From Nyssa sinensis (lineage: Eukaryota; Streptophyta; Magnoliopsida; Cornales; Nyssaceae): a stretch of DNA of 64,000 nt. This document shows, piece after piece, positions 53,801 through 64,000 of the stretch. Location of the stretch: assembly GCA_008638375.1 (NCBI GenBank), contig CM018032.1, positions 36,801,251 through 36,865,250 of the forward strand, given 5' to 3'. The notes under the pieces were generated by a model. The model was not told the origin of the DNA, did no database searches, and saw only the letters and a list, made by a program, of their open reading frames with translations. The first letter of the stretch is position 1. The number at the start of each line of letters is the position of its first letter. A program made the position numbers and the translations under genes.

Positions 53801-56800
53801 TCCGTGTCCTACTTTTTTGAGAAATAACGTGTTTGCGTGTTCGTCTCACGTCGTGTCATATATGTGTCCCGTGTCCATATCTGTGCTTCTTAGCTCCTTG
53901 TCATAATACATCTGCCCCAATATATATATATATATATATATGTGATCAATAAAGATATGTGCATTAATAGGTGCTTAAGGGGGACGAATCCATTATTATA
54001 AAAAAGGGGAAAAGGCTACAAAAATTAAAACCTAAGTTTCTCCAAAAAAAACTATAAGGGTGTCTTAAGTACATGGGATTTGCCTCCCTAATCCAAAAGA
54101 ATAACAAACGCAAAAAGTAGTCTTTGAAACTCCAAAAGGATAGCTCAATTCCTTTAAAAAAAACTCTTGTTCCTTATCTTCCATAAGCACCAAGAGAGAG
54201 ACAGGAGAAATCCTCCAAGTAATCCTCAAGTCCTTCATTACTCGAAAGCACCTCCAACTCCAAAAAACTTCTTTGATAGATCTGCACAAACAACAACGAC
54301 TAGAAAATTTGAAGCCTCTCTTACGGAGATTGTCATTTGTTAATATAGCACTCCATTCTCCCGACCAAGCAAAAAAGTAACTTTATTTGAAACTCTAGAT
54401 TTCCAAAATGTATCTTGCACTCTTTCCAGTAGCTCCCTGTAGAAAGATTGAACAGCGAAACTTGTTTGGTTGTTCATTGTCCACAATATCTCACTGCTCC
54501 TTCACTCCCACAAGTGGTATCTACTCAACATCTCCATAAGCCCAGCAACCTCCTTCAACTCCCAATCATGAAAATATCTTCGAAAACGAGGACTCCACAC
54601 TAGATTCATGCCCTCCCTAGAGATACAATCTGCTACAAGAGCCTCTTTGATCGAAGAAATGCCATAAGGGGAGGGGTACTTCACCTTTAGCGGCTTGTCA
54701 CAACAACAAGCATCATACCAAAATCTCACCCTCGATCCCTCTTCCACTTCAAAGCGCATGAACTGATTAAAGTGGGTTTTCCCCCTCCGAATGGATTTCC
54801 ACACTCCACAATCATGATTCATAAACTTCCATGACCTCCCTCGAGAACCACTTCCATCCTCACTATCATATTTTGCAACGACAACCTCCCTTAAAGAGCT
54901 TTATCCTTAACTGCAAATCTCTACATCCACTTTCCCAAAAGCGATTTGTGATTAACTTTAAGTCTTTGCACCCCAAACCTGCAAACCTTCCCTAACAAAA
55001 GACACTTCACCTTGTCTCAAAGGTGAATCTTCCTCTCTCTCTACATACCATCCCATAGAAAGTCATGTTGAAACTTCTCTAATTTCCTTTTCACCGAGGC
55101 GGGGATGGGAAAAGAGACATCTAGTAGGTGAGAATGTTCGCTAACATGCTTTTGATGCGAGTGGATCCCTCCCTTCCTGCCCGCACCCCCCCCCCCCCCC
55201 CGAGGTACTGACACTTCTAGCCTTCCAAACGACAGTGGAATATCTGCACAATCGAATCCCAAACCACTACGGATCTCATTGATGCACCCAATGGTAGACC
55301 CAAGTAGGTGGAAGGAAGGCAACCCACGTCACAGCCCAAACTCGAAGCCAACACCTCAAAGTTGAGGACATTAGGAGTGGGATTGCTGACTTTTATAAGT
55401 GTGTATACGATGAGATTTGTGCATGGAGACCAGATCTACAGGACATGGAATTTAACAATCTTGGAGGAGATCACTATTCTGGAAAAACCTATTGAGGAAC
55501 CAGAGGTTTGGTGGGCCTTAAAATCATGCGATGGTGATAAAACCGTGTCCAAATGGTTCAAAAGGATTCTTTAACATTGATGGAGAGTGATTGGTCGGGA
55601 TTTTGTGGTTGTATTTGCCAACTGTCACAAGGCAGGCTCCTTTGAAAGGAGTCTAAATGCTTCATTCATAGCACTGATCCCCAAGAAAGAAGGTGCGGAG
55701 AACATAAAGATTTTAGGCCTATTAGATTGTTGGGGATTGGGGAGTGCCTACAAGCTTGTGGTTAAAGTTCTTTCTTTGAGATTGAGGAGAGTAATGGGAA
55801 GGATCATCTCTAGCAGCCAAAATAAAATAACTCATAAAAATAAATTAAGTCCTAAAATAGAGAATCTCTACAATAAAATAACTATTATCTTGGTGGGGAG
55901 TGTCTACGATTTAGTGGCTAAAGTTCTTTCTTTGAAATTGAGAAGAATTATGGGAAGGAACATCTCTAGCAGCCAAAATACCAAAATAAAATAACTCCTA
56001 AAAATAATTAAGTCCTAAAGTAAATAATCTCTACAATAAAATAGAAATACATAAATAAAACATCCTCTAGGATTGAAAAATAAAAAAAAAGGCCTGGGGG
56101 ATCCTTCCTGTTTCCCATCTCACAGCACCATTTATGCAGACCAGGATAGTCTTCTAAAACCATTTCCTGAGTGCTTCTCCCTAGTACTAACTGCAGCCAG
56201 AATCCCCACCCATTTGATGTGGTAACACGAAATAGTTTCTACCTAAGTGGCTGCTTTTAAACCAGAGCACCAACAGAAACTAGTCCATACATGCTGGCCA
56301 GGATTATCTCCTAAAATTCAAATAAGCTGATATAATAAGTTTTTTCTCCTGCCCAGAGTTGTGATCAGTTTGATTGTTGCGATTCTAATATTGGTCCTGC
56401 TTCCCCATGAGCAGAGTTCTTAAAAAATCCATGCAGAAAACTAAAAAATGAACTCCAGTATACTGCTAAGATTGAGTTCTGCTAGATTGAGTTCTTCCCT
56501 TTATATAAGATATAAAGGGGAAGAAGGAACCATAACAGATTAGGGTTACAAATGGAAACTGATTAGTCAAAACTCTGATGTAAGAGAGTTTGAGCAGCCT
56601 TCTCCTCCAATGAAAAACTATATGAACAAAGAAATCAAGTTTTGAATATTTATATCTCTGTACAGAAGTATAGTATAATAATGATATCATCTTGTTCTGC
56701 TTCTGATATAGAAAGTTGCACTCGAATTTTTAGCTGTTCATATAATATGTTATACAACTCAAGAATTTTGGATGTGGACAAGTAAATCTGATAGAGTTTC

Positions 56801-59800
56801 GCAGGAACTATGGAAAACATCGTTCCTATGCCGAAACTGAAATTAATTACGTTTCTCAACCAAACCCTAAGATAATTCAATCAAATGCTATTGAGATCCA
56901 AACTCCATATCTCACTGTGAAGCATGAAATTTAGCGACAAGGTAGTGGTCCAAGCGGATGATGTATTTATTGTACTAATAAAACTTAATCAGCTTTGCTG
57001 AATTTGTTGAGAGCATTTCACATAATCACGCAGAAGAAAAATGAATAAGAATGCCAAACATCTAAATGGAACACCCACACCAAGATTAATAGGTTCATAC
57101 TTATCACCAAAAAAAAAGGTTCACGGTATGCAGATGAAATACCTTTGGAGGTGGTTCATTTTCCCCCGTCATTATGTCAACAAGTGGGTAACCTTCTTTC
57201 CCATACAATCTGTAACACCGTTTTTTACATGGAATAGAGACCTAAAACCAGAAAACAATGAACCCCTATGATATATTGCAAAATGCAGTTGAAATATATA
57301 ATAGCATGATCAAACCTTTGAGACATCTTCAGAAAGTTTGATGCGGGGCTGATTATTTATTTCAACAAGCTTGAAAACACAACCTAAAGCAGCTTGAGCA
57401 TAGCATGTAACCAAGTAGGTTCCAATTCCAAAAGCATCAACCTCGTGACCCTGTGCAGGAAAAAGTCATTCAATACAGACATTTAGGCCCAGAAACAAAA
57501 ATTCCTTTTCTTTTCCGTTCTGCAGTAAAAAAAAGATTTCTAAGATTCCTATAATACAAAATTTTAAAATTAATAAATCAAGACAGGAAAATTATAATGG
57601 TATATAATTCATAATTCATCACATCAACAAGTTGTTGCCACATGCTATTGTGTCTATTCATGGTTCAACTTTATTTTGAATGATACAAAAAAAAATTTAG
57701 TGGATGATTATGGGTGCTGGAAACCAAGTACATGCAATTACTAAACCAAAAAATGAACAGCACCAAGAAAATAGTTACATGCTTCAGCTAAACATAATCA
57801 TGTGACATTCAGTAGATAATTTACATAACACCTTACGGTTCTTATACAATCAAATCAGTAACAACTTCCCATTTGTGGTGCTAATACTAATATCAATTAC
57901 TCAAATAGAATATCATGCAAGTCACAGAGGAACAATTAATCTTTTTTTTTTTGGGAGGGGGGTGGGTTTAAATCTGCTAAAGCCAAAGAGGATCCCATGT
58001 TGACAGCATGAAAGAGAAAAATGGCAAGAAAAGGATAGAAAACATATATTAAAACAGAGAGGACAGACCAGGGCCCAAAATGACAACTAGCTCTTTGTTA
58101 TGAACGGAAGGAGGTGTGATGTTGTGAGGGTGACCTTGGTCACATGGATAAACATGAAGATCAATGCCATCGATGTAGTGTTTGATTTAAGAACTTTTGA
58201 TCTATACATGGCATGAGTTCTTTGAACTGAAATAAATCAGATGGATAGAAGCATGTTGGTCCATTCACCCTGTACCATCATTTCATATTCTAAATGCAAG
58301 TTTTGTATTTCACTCTTTTTTCTTTTTTAAATATTTCCTGATTCAACTTAAACAGGTCCGAGTATTCAGGATGTAATCTATTATACTCATTGTACCTTCA
58401 AAGTTTTAATCGGTCAGACAGAACTCAAGTTATACTTCAAAAGAAAAAAAAAAATCAGTTGGAAAAATAAAAAAGTTATTAATCTCATGACCCAGTACTA
58501 ATGTATAATCACATTTGACACTGCACCATGATGTGGGTGCAGATGGGACATGAATAAATATAAAATATTTTTACTATCTGAAAGATAACTTTAGTAGGGG
58601 GAGAGAGTATTATATTGATTCTCATGATGTTATGCAATGATTAGCCAAAATAAAAAAAAAAGTTGATGGAAATAATTTTCATGCTGCAGATAAAATCTGG
58701 AATATATGAGACCTGTCCTGCAATGTTTTTCAAAACAAAATAGAGATTTTTGAGCAAATCTAAATAGTCAACTTCTCATCGTCGTGTTTTTCATTTAGAA
58801 GCCGAGTCAAAGAATTCTTAATATGTGCAGTAGACCAGTGAACAAACTCAACAGACTTAATTTGAAATGAGAGGAAAACCAAATAACTTCGCTGAATATA
58901 ATAATTTTATAATTTCTTTGGACAAACAAATAAAGCAAGCCAATTACCATGCTACAAAAGTAATTAGGGAACCTGAGAAAAAGAGCCCTTCGAGTAAATT
59001 AGGAGACTAGAAAAACTGCCAGATTATTACTAATGGAAACAATCAAAGCAATGTTTTTATTAACCACAAAAGCATTCAAATATGCCATATCCATGTAGCA
59101 CGCTGACTAACAGCCATAATTAGCATTGACACAATTGTTAGAGAAGAAAGTCGTATTGCTTATTGTGGCACATTTTCAGTTTTTCCTATTAATTGCCGAA
59201 ACAATGTCTAGAGAGTTTTCAGAAATCTTGTAGATTTTGACTTCCTGAAAATTTTTGAATACACTTTTATACAGTTTTAAGAATGTAAATATAATTGTTC
59301 AGTAGCATCTTTACGTTTGAAATCTTACCTGTTTGTTTAAAGCATCTAAAGTTTCCTCATTGAGATCATTACTGGCAGTAATATTCATCTTTCCAAAACC
59401 AGGCACTCCGAACTCCTTCTCAATAGTGCAAAAGAACTTCCGCGCTTCAGAAGACAAATACGCAAGGTCACCAGAGTCCAACCTGATACCTACTGCTTTG
59501 TGCCTGCACATCATCTAAGATCAGCAATGAAGATAAAAGTAAACAAATATCATTAAAAAATAAAAATAAAAATCATTGAAGCCCTATAGATGTTGTGCAA
59601 ATTGTAGGATATACAACAAGGGAAAGAGATAATCAGGAATGACAAACAAAAAATGGATGATATAGATATACACTTCTCAACACAGAAAAAAAAGGTAAAG
59701 GCAAAGGCAACTTCTTGGGAGAAAGTGTTCTTTAATGCACAATCAAAATGACATGTGATTCACTCAAAAAGAGCATAACATAAACAAAATTCGAGAAAGA

Positions 59801-62800
59801 AATTGATTCAGCATGACAAAGGCTGGTTTGGAGGTCAGATCAAAATTTCTTGCAGGGCACCCAACTAAGAAGAAATCCCACCACACACTTATCGGTGTTT
59901 TAAAGTTTTACTATAGTCACTAACACTCTTATAAATTATCAAACACCCAAAATCTTATACAGTATGAAAAGTTGAAGTGGAACCTTCTGATTATGTCAGA
60001 TGCAGAAAATTGTACACTTTATCCATTGTGTTGTCATTATATGTTGTATTACTTACACACACACATTCATATTTTTGGGTTCCAACTTTAAGATTTTCAC
60101 ATATTGCATTTACTATTACATCAAAGAAGTTAATACTCAGTTTTCAAGGTGCCCTCCACTGATTGAAAGCAACAGTTACAGCCATCACCTAAAGCATTTT
60201 ATGGATTTTTTTCCTCTATGTATGGTCAAATAAATTACCTAACCATTGTCCTTTTTCTAATATGAATGAGGAACACCTATGAAGAACAGCATCCAAGCAA
60301 AGCTGAGATGTGGTGAATGTATGACCTTATTACATATCCCTTTGATACTAGTATATATTAATAACCGAACTTTCCCAAAGCACCTTTTACTTCATTCTTC
60401 CTACTGAAGGTCCATTAGCAACATTAAGTACGAGCATCGGGGGGGTCTTCTTCCACAGAACAACTCTAATATAAGCATACATATTCATTTTGGTGATTTA
60501 TTATGTAACTTGGTTGATGCAATATGAATATGAAATCAAAAGAGTTTTTCAGTTTTTCAATTCAATCCTATCTGAAACTTGCATATTTTGAGGTATGTGC
60601 TTTCAATATAGTTGGTACTTCAAACCAAGGTCTATGAAATTAAGTTTCTTCATCATATAAGAATACCCATTATTGGCAGTAAGAATGGCTATCTAGGGAA
60701 CTCTCTTTAGAAAGTTTCAAAGTCGATAATTGAGAAGTTTAAGATAGGCTATCTAAGGAACTGCCCTTTAGAAGGTTTTAAACTTAACAATTGAAAGTTT
60801 AAAGGCCTGTTTGGAGCAGCATTTGCACCCTGATTTTGCATTTGCAAAAGCTGCCCCGAGAGACGTGCTTAGTTTGGTCAAGCTTTTAAATCAGCTTTTG
60901 TGTTGATCTTGCTTCTCTAAATGCACAAAAGTGCGTTTGGGGAAGCAACTCCAAACACCCACTAAAATCTAGTTTCAAACTTCTAGTATAGAGTCCTGTC
61001 AAAAGAAAAAGGGAAAAAATTCACGTCGGTTATAAACAAATTCCGAACTATATGGATATATATTTGGGGAAGTATAACATTATGGGGGGTTTTGTGAAAT
61101 TTAAGCAAGCTTGCATATACAGTATATTCATCTTTTCAAATTCCACATCCAACCAAATGATTAAGCCATTAGACATTATAAGTTGAAAGGAGATCACTTT
61201 GAACTTGACGCTCTCATAGTGCTCAATTAACCAGCATTGAGAATATATTATCCTTCTTGTATCGTTTCATGTAGAAATAATTCAAAACTAATTTAGAAAT
61301 AATTACTAGCAACCTGTCCGATCCACTAAGTAGCTGCTATCAGACATAAGCATAGCACAAAGTTTAAATATATAATTATGTTTGATTGGAGGTTTTTCTT
61401 TGTATGAGTATTAAGGTCTTGAAATTTTAAAAATAATTAATTAGTGATAAAATGGACTAGCCCAGGGCATGAGGCTCCTGCCCTGCAGGGAAATAATTAA
61501 TTACTGATATTTTATATATTATTGATATAAGCCAACTACAAGTTCCACTATTGTCGTGACAATGGTTTTATCCTTTACAAACCAGTCCCAAGACCAGAAA
61601 AGGGAGGAGACTTGTGTTGGGTAACTAATAGCCAGTGTAAAACCTTTGTTAAACCCCTTAATGATTTGGTAAAACTACATCCATCTACACGACCCCAAGT
61701 AGAAGGGATAAGGGTTTCTTGAGATCAACCGAGTCGAGTACACAATAATAATAATAATGATAACAGTATTAATTATAATCCCCATCATTATTATTTTATT
61801 ATAAGCTCCTTAAAACATACATGTAGAATGGGCAAAGCAGATCTTGTTAAACAATACCCTTCCACAAAACTAATAGGATTCTACAAGCATGAAGAGAAAT
61901 GTTGCTACAGAACTGGAAACCCACGGATGATGTAATATTGAAAAAGAGAAGAAATCGGTCATCAAAACAAAATGCCATGCTTGCACAAAGAGAAACGTTT
62001 TTTTATTGAGTAAAGATGCATGCATAAAAGTAAACCTTCTGGACATACCCCAAATCATTGAGTGCCAGAGCAACTGCACAAAAATTAGGAATTCCACTCC
62101 TCATAACCTGGTAAAATGGGTGCAACAGAGTTGTGTTAAAAAAAGCCAAAATCAATGAATTATTGTGTCTAGTGCATATGTTAACATATATTATTATCTG
62201 CTATTTAATGAGTATGTGTCAATTTCATTAGATCACACAGAAGTAAGGGCAAAGCCCAACTACGCAAGAGATATATAAAAATTAAAGAAAGCCAAAGTTA
62301 CAAATGAAAATGTAACAAGTCAATAACATCACAATAGGAAGATCCTCTAGAAGTTCCTGAGGAAGAAAAGGCACAGAGTAAGAAAAATGGCATTCAACTT
62401 TATAGTTGGGAGGTCCCTTGTTCTGAAACTAATCAAAATATGCAAATCATGGTTTATCAAAAAAATATGGCTTAACTTAATTAGAGTTACCATAGTAGCT
62501 TGAAGGGAACAGACATTTGAAAGAAATCACTCAAGTGACCAGTGCTACTGCTAGCTAAAGTGCTAAACGATGAAGACCATGACTTAAATAACTAGGTCTA
62601 GAACTTAAAAGAACAATTGAAAAAAATGAAATTTTAAAAATGGTACATGATTTTTTTTTTCCAGAGGAATAATAATGATTCACAATCTTACACATCCTGT
62701 TTAACCAAGGTTCAAGCTAAAACAAGAAACCAGAAGCGATTATTAAGTCAAACTTTCTAGATCAAGCATCATAAAAAACACATTTAGCTTATATGACAAA

Positions 62801-63042
62801 ATCAACTGTTTAATGCTAAACAACAAGGGATACACAAAGAATGACATTTTTCCGGGTAATTAAGAAAATACAACAAAAAAATTATACCAGGCATCACAAG
62901 GTTAATTCAAAAATTTCTTACTTACATCATATGTGTCTACAAGAGCTAGAAAATTAGTAGGGAACGCTAGGGCATATGAGGTGAAAGCTGCTAACTCGCT
63001 CTGATTTGTCTCACCAAAAATGCCACATAATGAATGCGACCA
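50809..63042 (-). CDS. NAPRT: Nicotinate phosphoribosyltransferase, 3' eight exons
   Basis: Converts nicotinate, PRPP and ATP to nicotinate mononucleotide, the first step of the Preiss-Handler NAD salvage route. Exons on the - strand, in transcript order: 62926-63042, 62049-62107, 59329-59503, 57316-57450, 57143-57241, 51446-51554, 50994-51106, 50809-50886 (TGA). All junctions are GT-AG with matching phases and there is no internal stop. Motifs: [33 protein letters not shown] and [17 protein letters not shown] (substrate and phosphate-binding part of the barrel); [35 protein letters not shown] [16 protein letters not shown]. About 272 codons are present of the usual ~550; the N-terminal half lies right of the window. 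It closely resembles plant NAPRT and looks functional. Confidence 0.96.
51871..51905. repeat. (TG)n microsatellite in NAPRT intron
   Basis: An interrupted TGTGTG run, just left of a MITE. The open frame through it encodes only repeated Val-Cys and is not a gene. Confidence 0.85.
51950..52814. mobile_element. hAT-like MITE with CAAGGATCAAAAT termini
   Basis: An 865 bp element with exact 8 bp flanking duplications TGAAAGAA (51942-51949, 52815-52822). Left end CAAGGATCAAAATTTCATTTC-like and inverse right end CAAGGATCAAAATATCATTTC-like agree at all but one of the first 20 bases. The inside is AT-rich with a 38 bp tandem duplication (from 52022) containing TTTCCATGAAAAC. No transposase. It lies in the 5.6 kb NAPRT intron between the exons at 57143-57241 and 51446-51554. 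Confidence 0.82.
52823..53463. other. NAPRT intron sequence, no element identified
   Basis: Non-coding intron between two MITEs. The - strand open frame at 52722-53117 overlaps the MITE end and has no recognisable domain. Confidence 0.5.
53464..53485. repeat. Poly-G tract of 22 bases
   Basis: An uninterrupted G run (poly-C in the NAPRT transcript sense). Such tracts can form G-quadruplexes and are prone to length errors in sequencing. Confidence 0.9.
53538..53893. mobile_element. hAT-like MITE, family GAAGCAC, copy 2
   Basis: A 356 bp element with exact 8 bp duplications CTCCTTGT (53530-53537, 53894-53901). Left end CTATGAAGCACAGACAC; inverse right end CTAAGAAGCACAGATAT. It shares most of its sequence with 16107-16490, including GACACCGACACTCTCGGACA and ACTTTTTTGAGAAATAACGT, in the same orientation relative to the window. 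Confidence 0.82.
54065..55330 (-). pseudogene. LINE C-terminal fragment, minus strand
   Basis: Downstream half of a plant LINE ORF2 in broken frames. [22 protein letters not shown] (55041-55120) is the segment after reverse transcriptase. [20 protein letters not shown] and [20 protein letters not shown] (54560-54820) belong to the zf-RVT region. A 54065-54289 frame extends toward the 3' end. A 16-base poly-C tract at 55186-55201 interrupts it. Inactive. Confidence 0.75.
55387..56045 (+). pseudogene. LINE reverse-transcriptase fragment, plus strand, partly duplicated
   Basis: Reads on the + strand in shifting frames: [12 protein letters not shown], then [20 protein letters not shown] and [17 protein letters not shown], then [20 protein letters not shown], the early part of a plant LINE reverse transcriptase. 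The last block is repeated about 150 bases later (55895-56045), so a tandem duplication happened after insertion. It abuts, head to head, the minus-strand LINE fragment at 54065-55330. Confidence 0.75.
56046..57142. other. NAPRT intron sequence, no gene seen
   Basis: Non-coding remainder of the large NAPRT intron up to the exon at 57143. Short open frames on either strand have no recognisable domains. Confidence 0.5.
57451..59328. other. NAPRT intron, no element identified
   Basis: A 1.9 kb AT-rich intron with short poly-A and poly-T runs. No inverted-repeat element or coding remnant that I can support. Confidence 0.5.
59504..62048. other. NAPRT intron with a small MITE-like insertion
   Basis: A 2.5 kb intron, AT-rich, with a candidate MITE at 60803-60963 and (AAT)n near 61745. 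No gene seen. Confidence 0.5.
60803..60963. mobile_element. Short MITE-like element, TGTTTGGAG termini
   Basis: Left end AGGCCTGTTTGGAGCAGC; inverse right end AGTGGGTGTTTGGAGTTGC. The shared GTGTTTGGAG-type core is common in plant hAT-like MITEs. The inside holds further inverted copies of AAAAGC(T)TGC and TTTGGGGAAGC. No exact target-site duplication was found. Confidence 0.45.
62108..62925. other. NAPRT intron, no element identified
   Basis: An 818 bp AT-rich intron between the exons at 62049-62107 and 62926-63042. Nothing recognisable. Confidence 0.5.
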
Positions 63043-64000
63043 CTGAAAAGCATCCACAAACAGAACAAGTGAAATTAAGGCATATAAGTAACTAAATTTT
63101 CTCACAGTACTAACGAATTTTATTCAAAATCTTATTGCAGAGGTCAGACAACATTTCTAAAGTACAATTATAGATATAATGATAAACTGAAAAAATTTCC
63201 ACACAAGAGAGAGAGAGAGGAACAATGAGGCAAGCAATGGAGAAGAAATTTTTGATTCTCTATAGTCTTCCTCACTTGCAATGGGGAAGAAAATTAAAGA
63301 AGCTAGTTTTTTGTCACATGGGCAATAAACCAATGTTACTTCACCCCACAAAAAAAGTTTACATAAAACAAAATAGTAATGGAATTTTACAGAAGGGTGC
63401 AAGTCAAGATAATTCACACATCAATTATCTTGACTTGCTCACTTGCAATGGGGAAGAAAATTAAAGAAGCTAGTTTTTCTCTATAGCAATGGAGAAGAAA
63501 TTTTTGATTCTCTATAGTCTTCCTCACTTGCAATGGGGAAGAAAATTAAAGCTAGTTTTTCATCACATGGACAATAAATCAATGTTACTTCACCCCACAA
63601 AAAGAGTTTACATAAAACAAAATAGTAATGGAATTTTACAGGAGGGTGCAAGTCAAGATAATTCACAAGTCAATTCTTTTTCCTCAATTTTTTAAATTAC
63701 GTTTTGCAGCTTATTTTCAACTCTTGGATATGGAAAATTTTAAAGGAAACTTTGCACGGGTTTAATATTTTGGAGCTTTTAGAAAGTGGAAAGAATTTGG
63801 GATGGTGATAGATCCATAGTTGGATATTTCGGGATTTAAAGGAAGATCCCTGATTATATTCATATTACTTTCAGTACTACAGAAAATGGTCAAGTGATGT
63901 GAGAAACACAAATTAAAAAATAGAACACAGAGAGCTCACTGGCATACATGTAATTTTGGCATGCAAAGTATCTCCTTTTTCTAAACCAGGGTATTACACA
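63043..64000. other. NAPRT intron continuing past the window edge
   Basis: The next upstream exon, which should encode the residues before [13 protein letters not shown], was not found up to base 64000, so the intron runs at least 958 bp. It contains the duplicated block 63235-63680. Confidence 0.6.
63235..63680. repeat. Tandem segmental duplication with a perfect hairpin at the joint
   Basis: The block starting CAATGGAGAAGAAATTTTTG at 63235 recurs at 63487 (period 252), ~190 bases long and nearly identical. Between the copies lie a third copy of CTCACTTGCAATGGGGAAG and a perfect inverted repeat with 16 bp arms (63399-63414 and 63423-63438, GCAAGTCAAGATAATT and its complement) around an 8-base spacer. 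The second copy has the left arm but not the right. Open frames here are mirror products of the repeat, not genes. Confidence 0.88.

Noticed and set aside
63157..63695. Four similar open frames on both strands
   Set aside because: Produced by the tandem duplication; no domain, and inside a NAPRT intron.
63880..64000. Next upstream NAPRT exon
   Set aside because: The minus strand shows neither the residues expected before WSHSLCGIF nor a donor in the right phase.
1..64000. A previously undescribed enzymatic, defence or signalling system
   Set aside because: All coding sequence that I can recognise belongs to two conserved plant genes or known mobile-element families; no unknown gene cluster is visible. 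No tRNA, rRNA or other RNA gene was recognised either.

Overview
The window is nuclear DNA of a flowering plant, most likely a eudicot with a large, repeat-rich genome. Evidence: AT-rich sequence with long GT-AG introns, two host genes with plant-type protein sequences, and LTR retrotransposon, CACTA, LINE and MITE sequence filling introns and intergenic space. I cannot name the species.

Two host genes lie tail to tail. The catalytic subunit of DNA polymerase alpha (POLA1, called ICU2 in Arabidopsis) runs on the + strand from before base 1 to a TAA at 25070; 30 exons are readable (about 1,110 codons, the C-terminal three quarters). Nicotinate phosphoribosyltransferase (NAPRT, NAD salvage) runs on the - strand; its last eight exons lie between 63042 and 50809 and its 5' part is beyond the window. 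The genes are functionally unrelated.

Layout: 1-7118 POLA1 exons 1-13, with two related MITEs in intron 6. 7119-18538 is an 11.4 kb intron holding LINE remnants, a complete but dead Copia element (9119-13699, TSD ATCTC) and a hAT-like MITE (16107-16490). 18539-25070 POLA1 exons 14-30. 26271-50266 is one large nested insertion between the two genes: a minus-strand SIRE-like Copia element (TSD CAATC) that received two related ~3.3-3.8 kb solo LTRs (28340-41626, TSD CACAA; 43442-48460, TSD AGAGT). The first solo LTR was then hit by a 9.9 kb CACTA transposon (31129-41065, TSD TAT), the second by another solo LTR (44554-45766, TSD TTTAG). 50642-63042 is NAPRT, whose introns carry further MITEs, LINE fragments and a local tandem duplication.

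Main points for a second look: two separate single-base insertions that break the reading frame of otherwise intact POLA1 exons; a GC-AG intron required in POLA1; the nested insertion whose order can be reconstructed from target-site duplications; a ~9-copy, ~160 bp tandem array inside the CACTA element; and MITE families defined here by exact 8 bp target-site duplications. I found no sign of a new enzymatic or defence system; the novelty is in genome structure.
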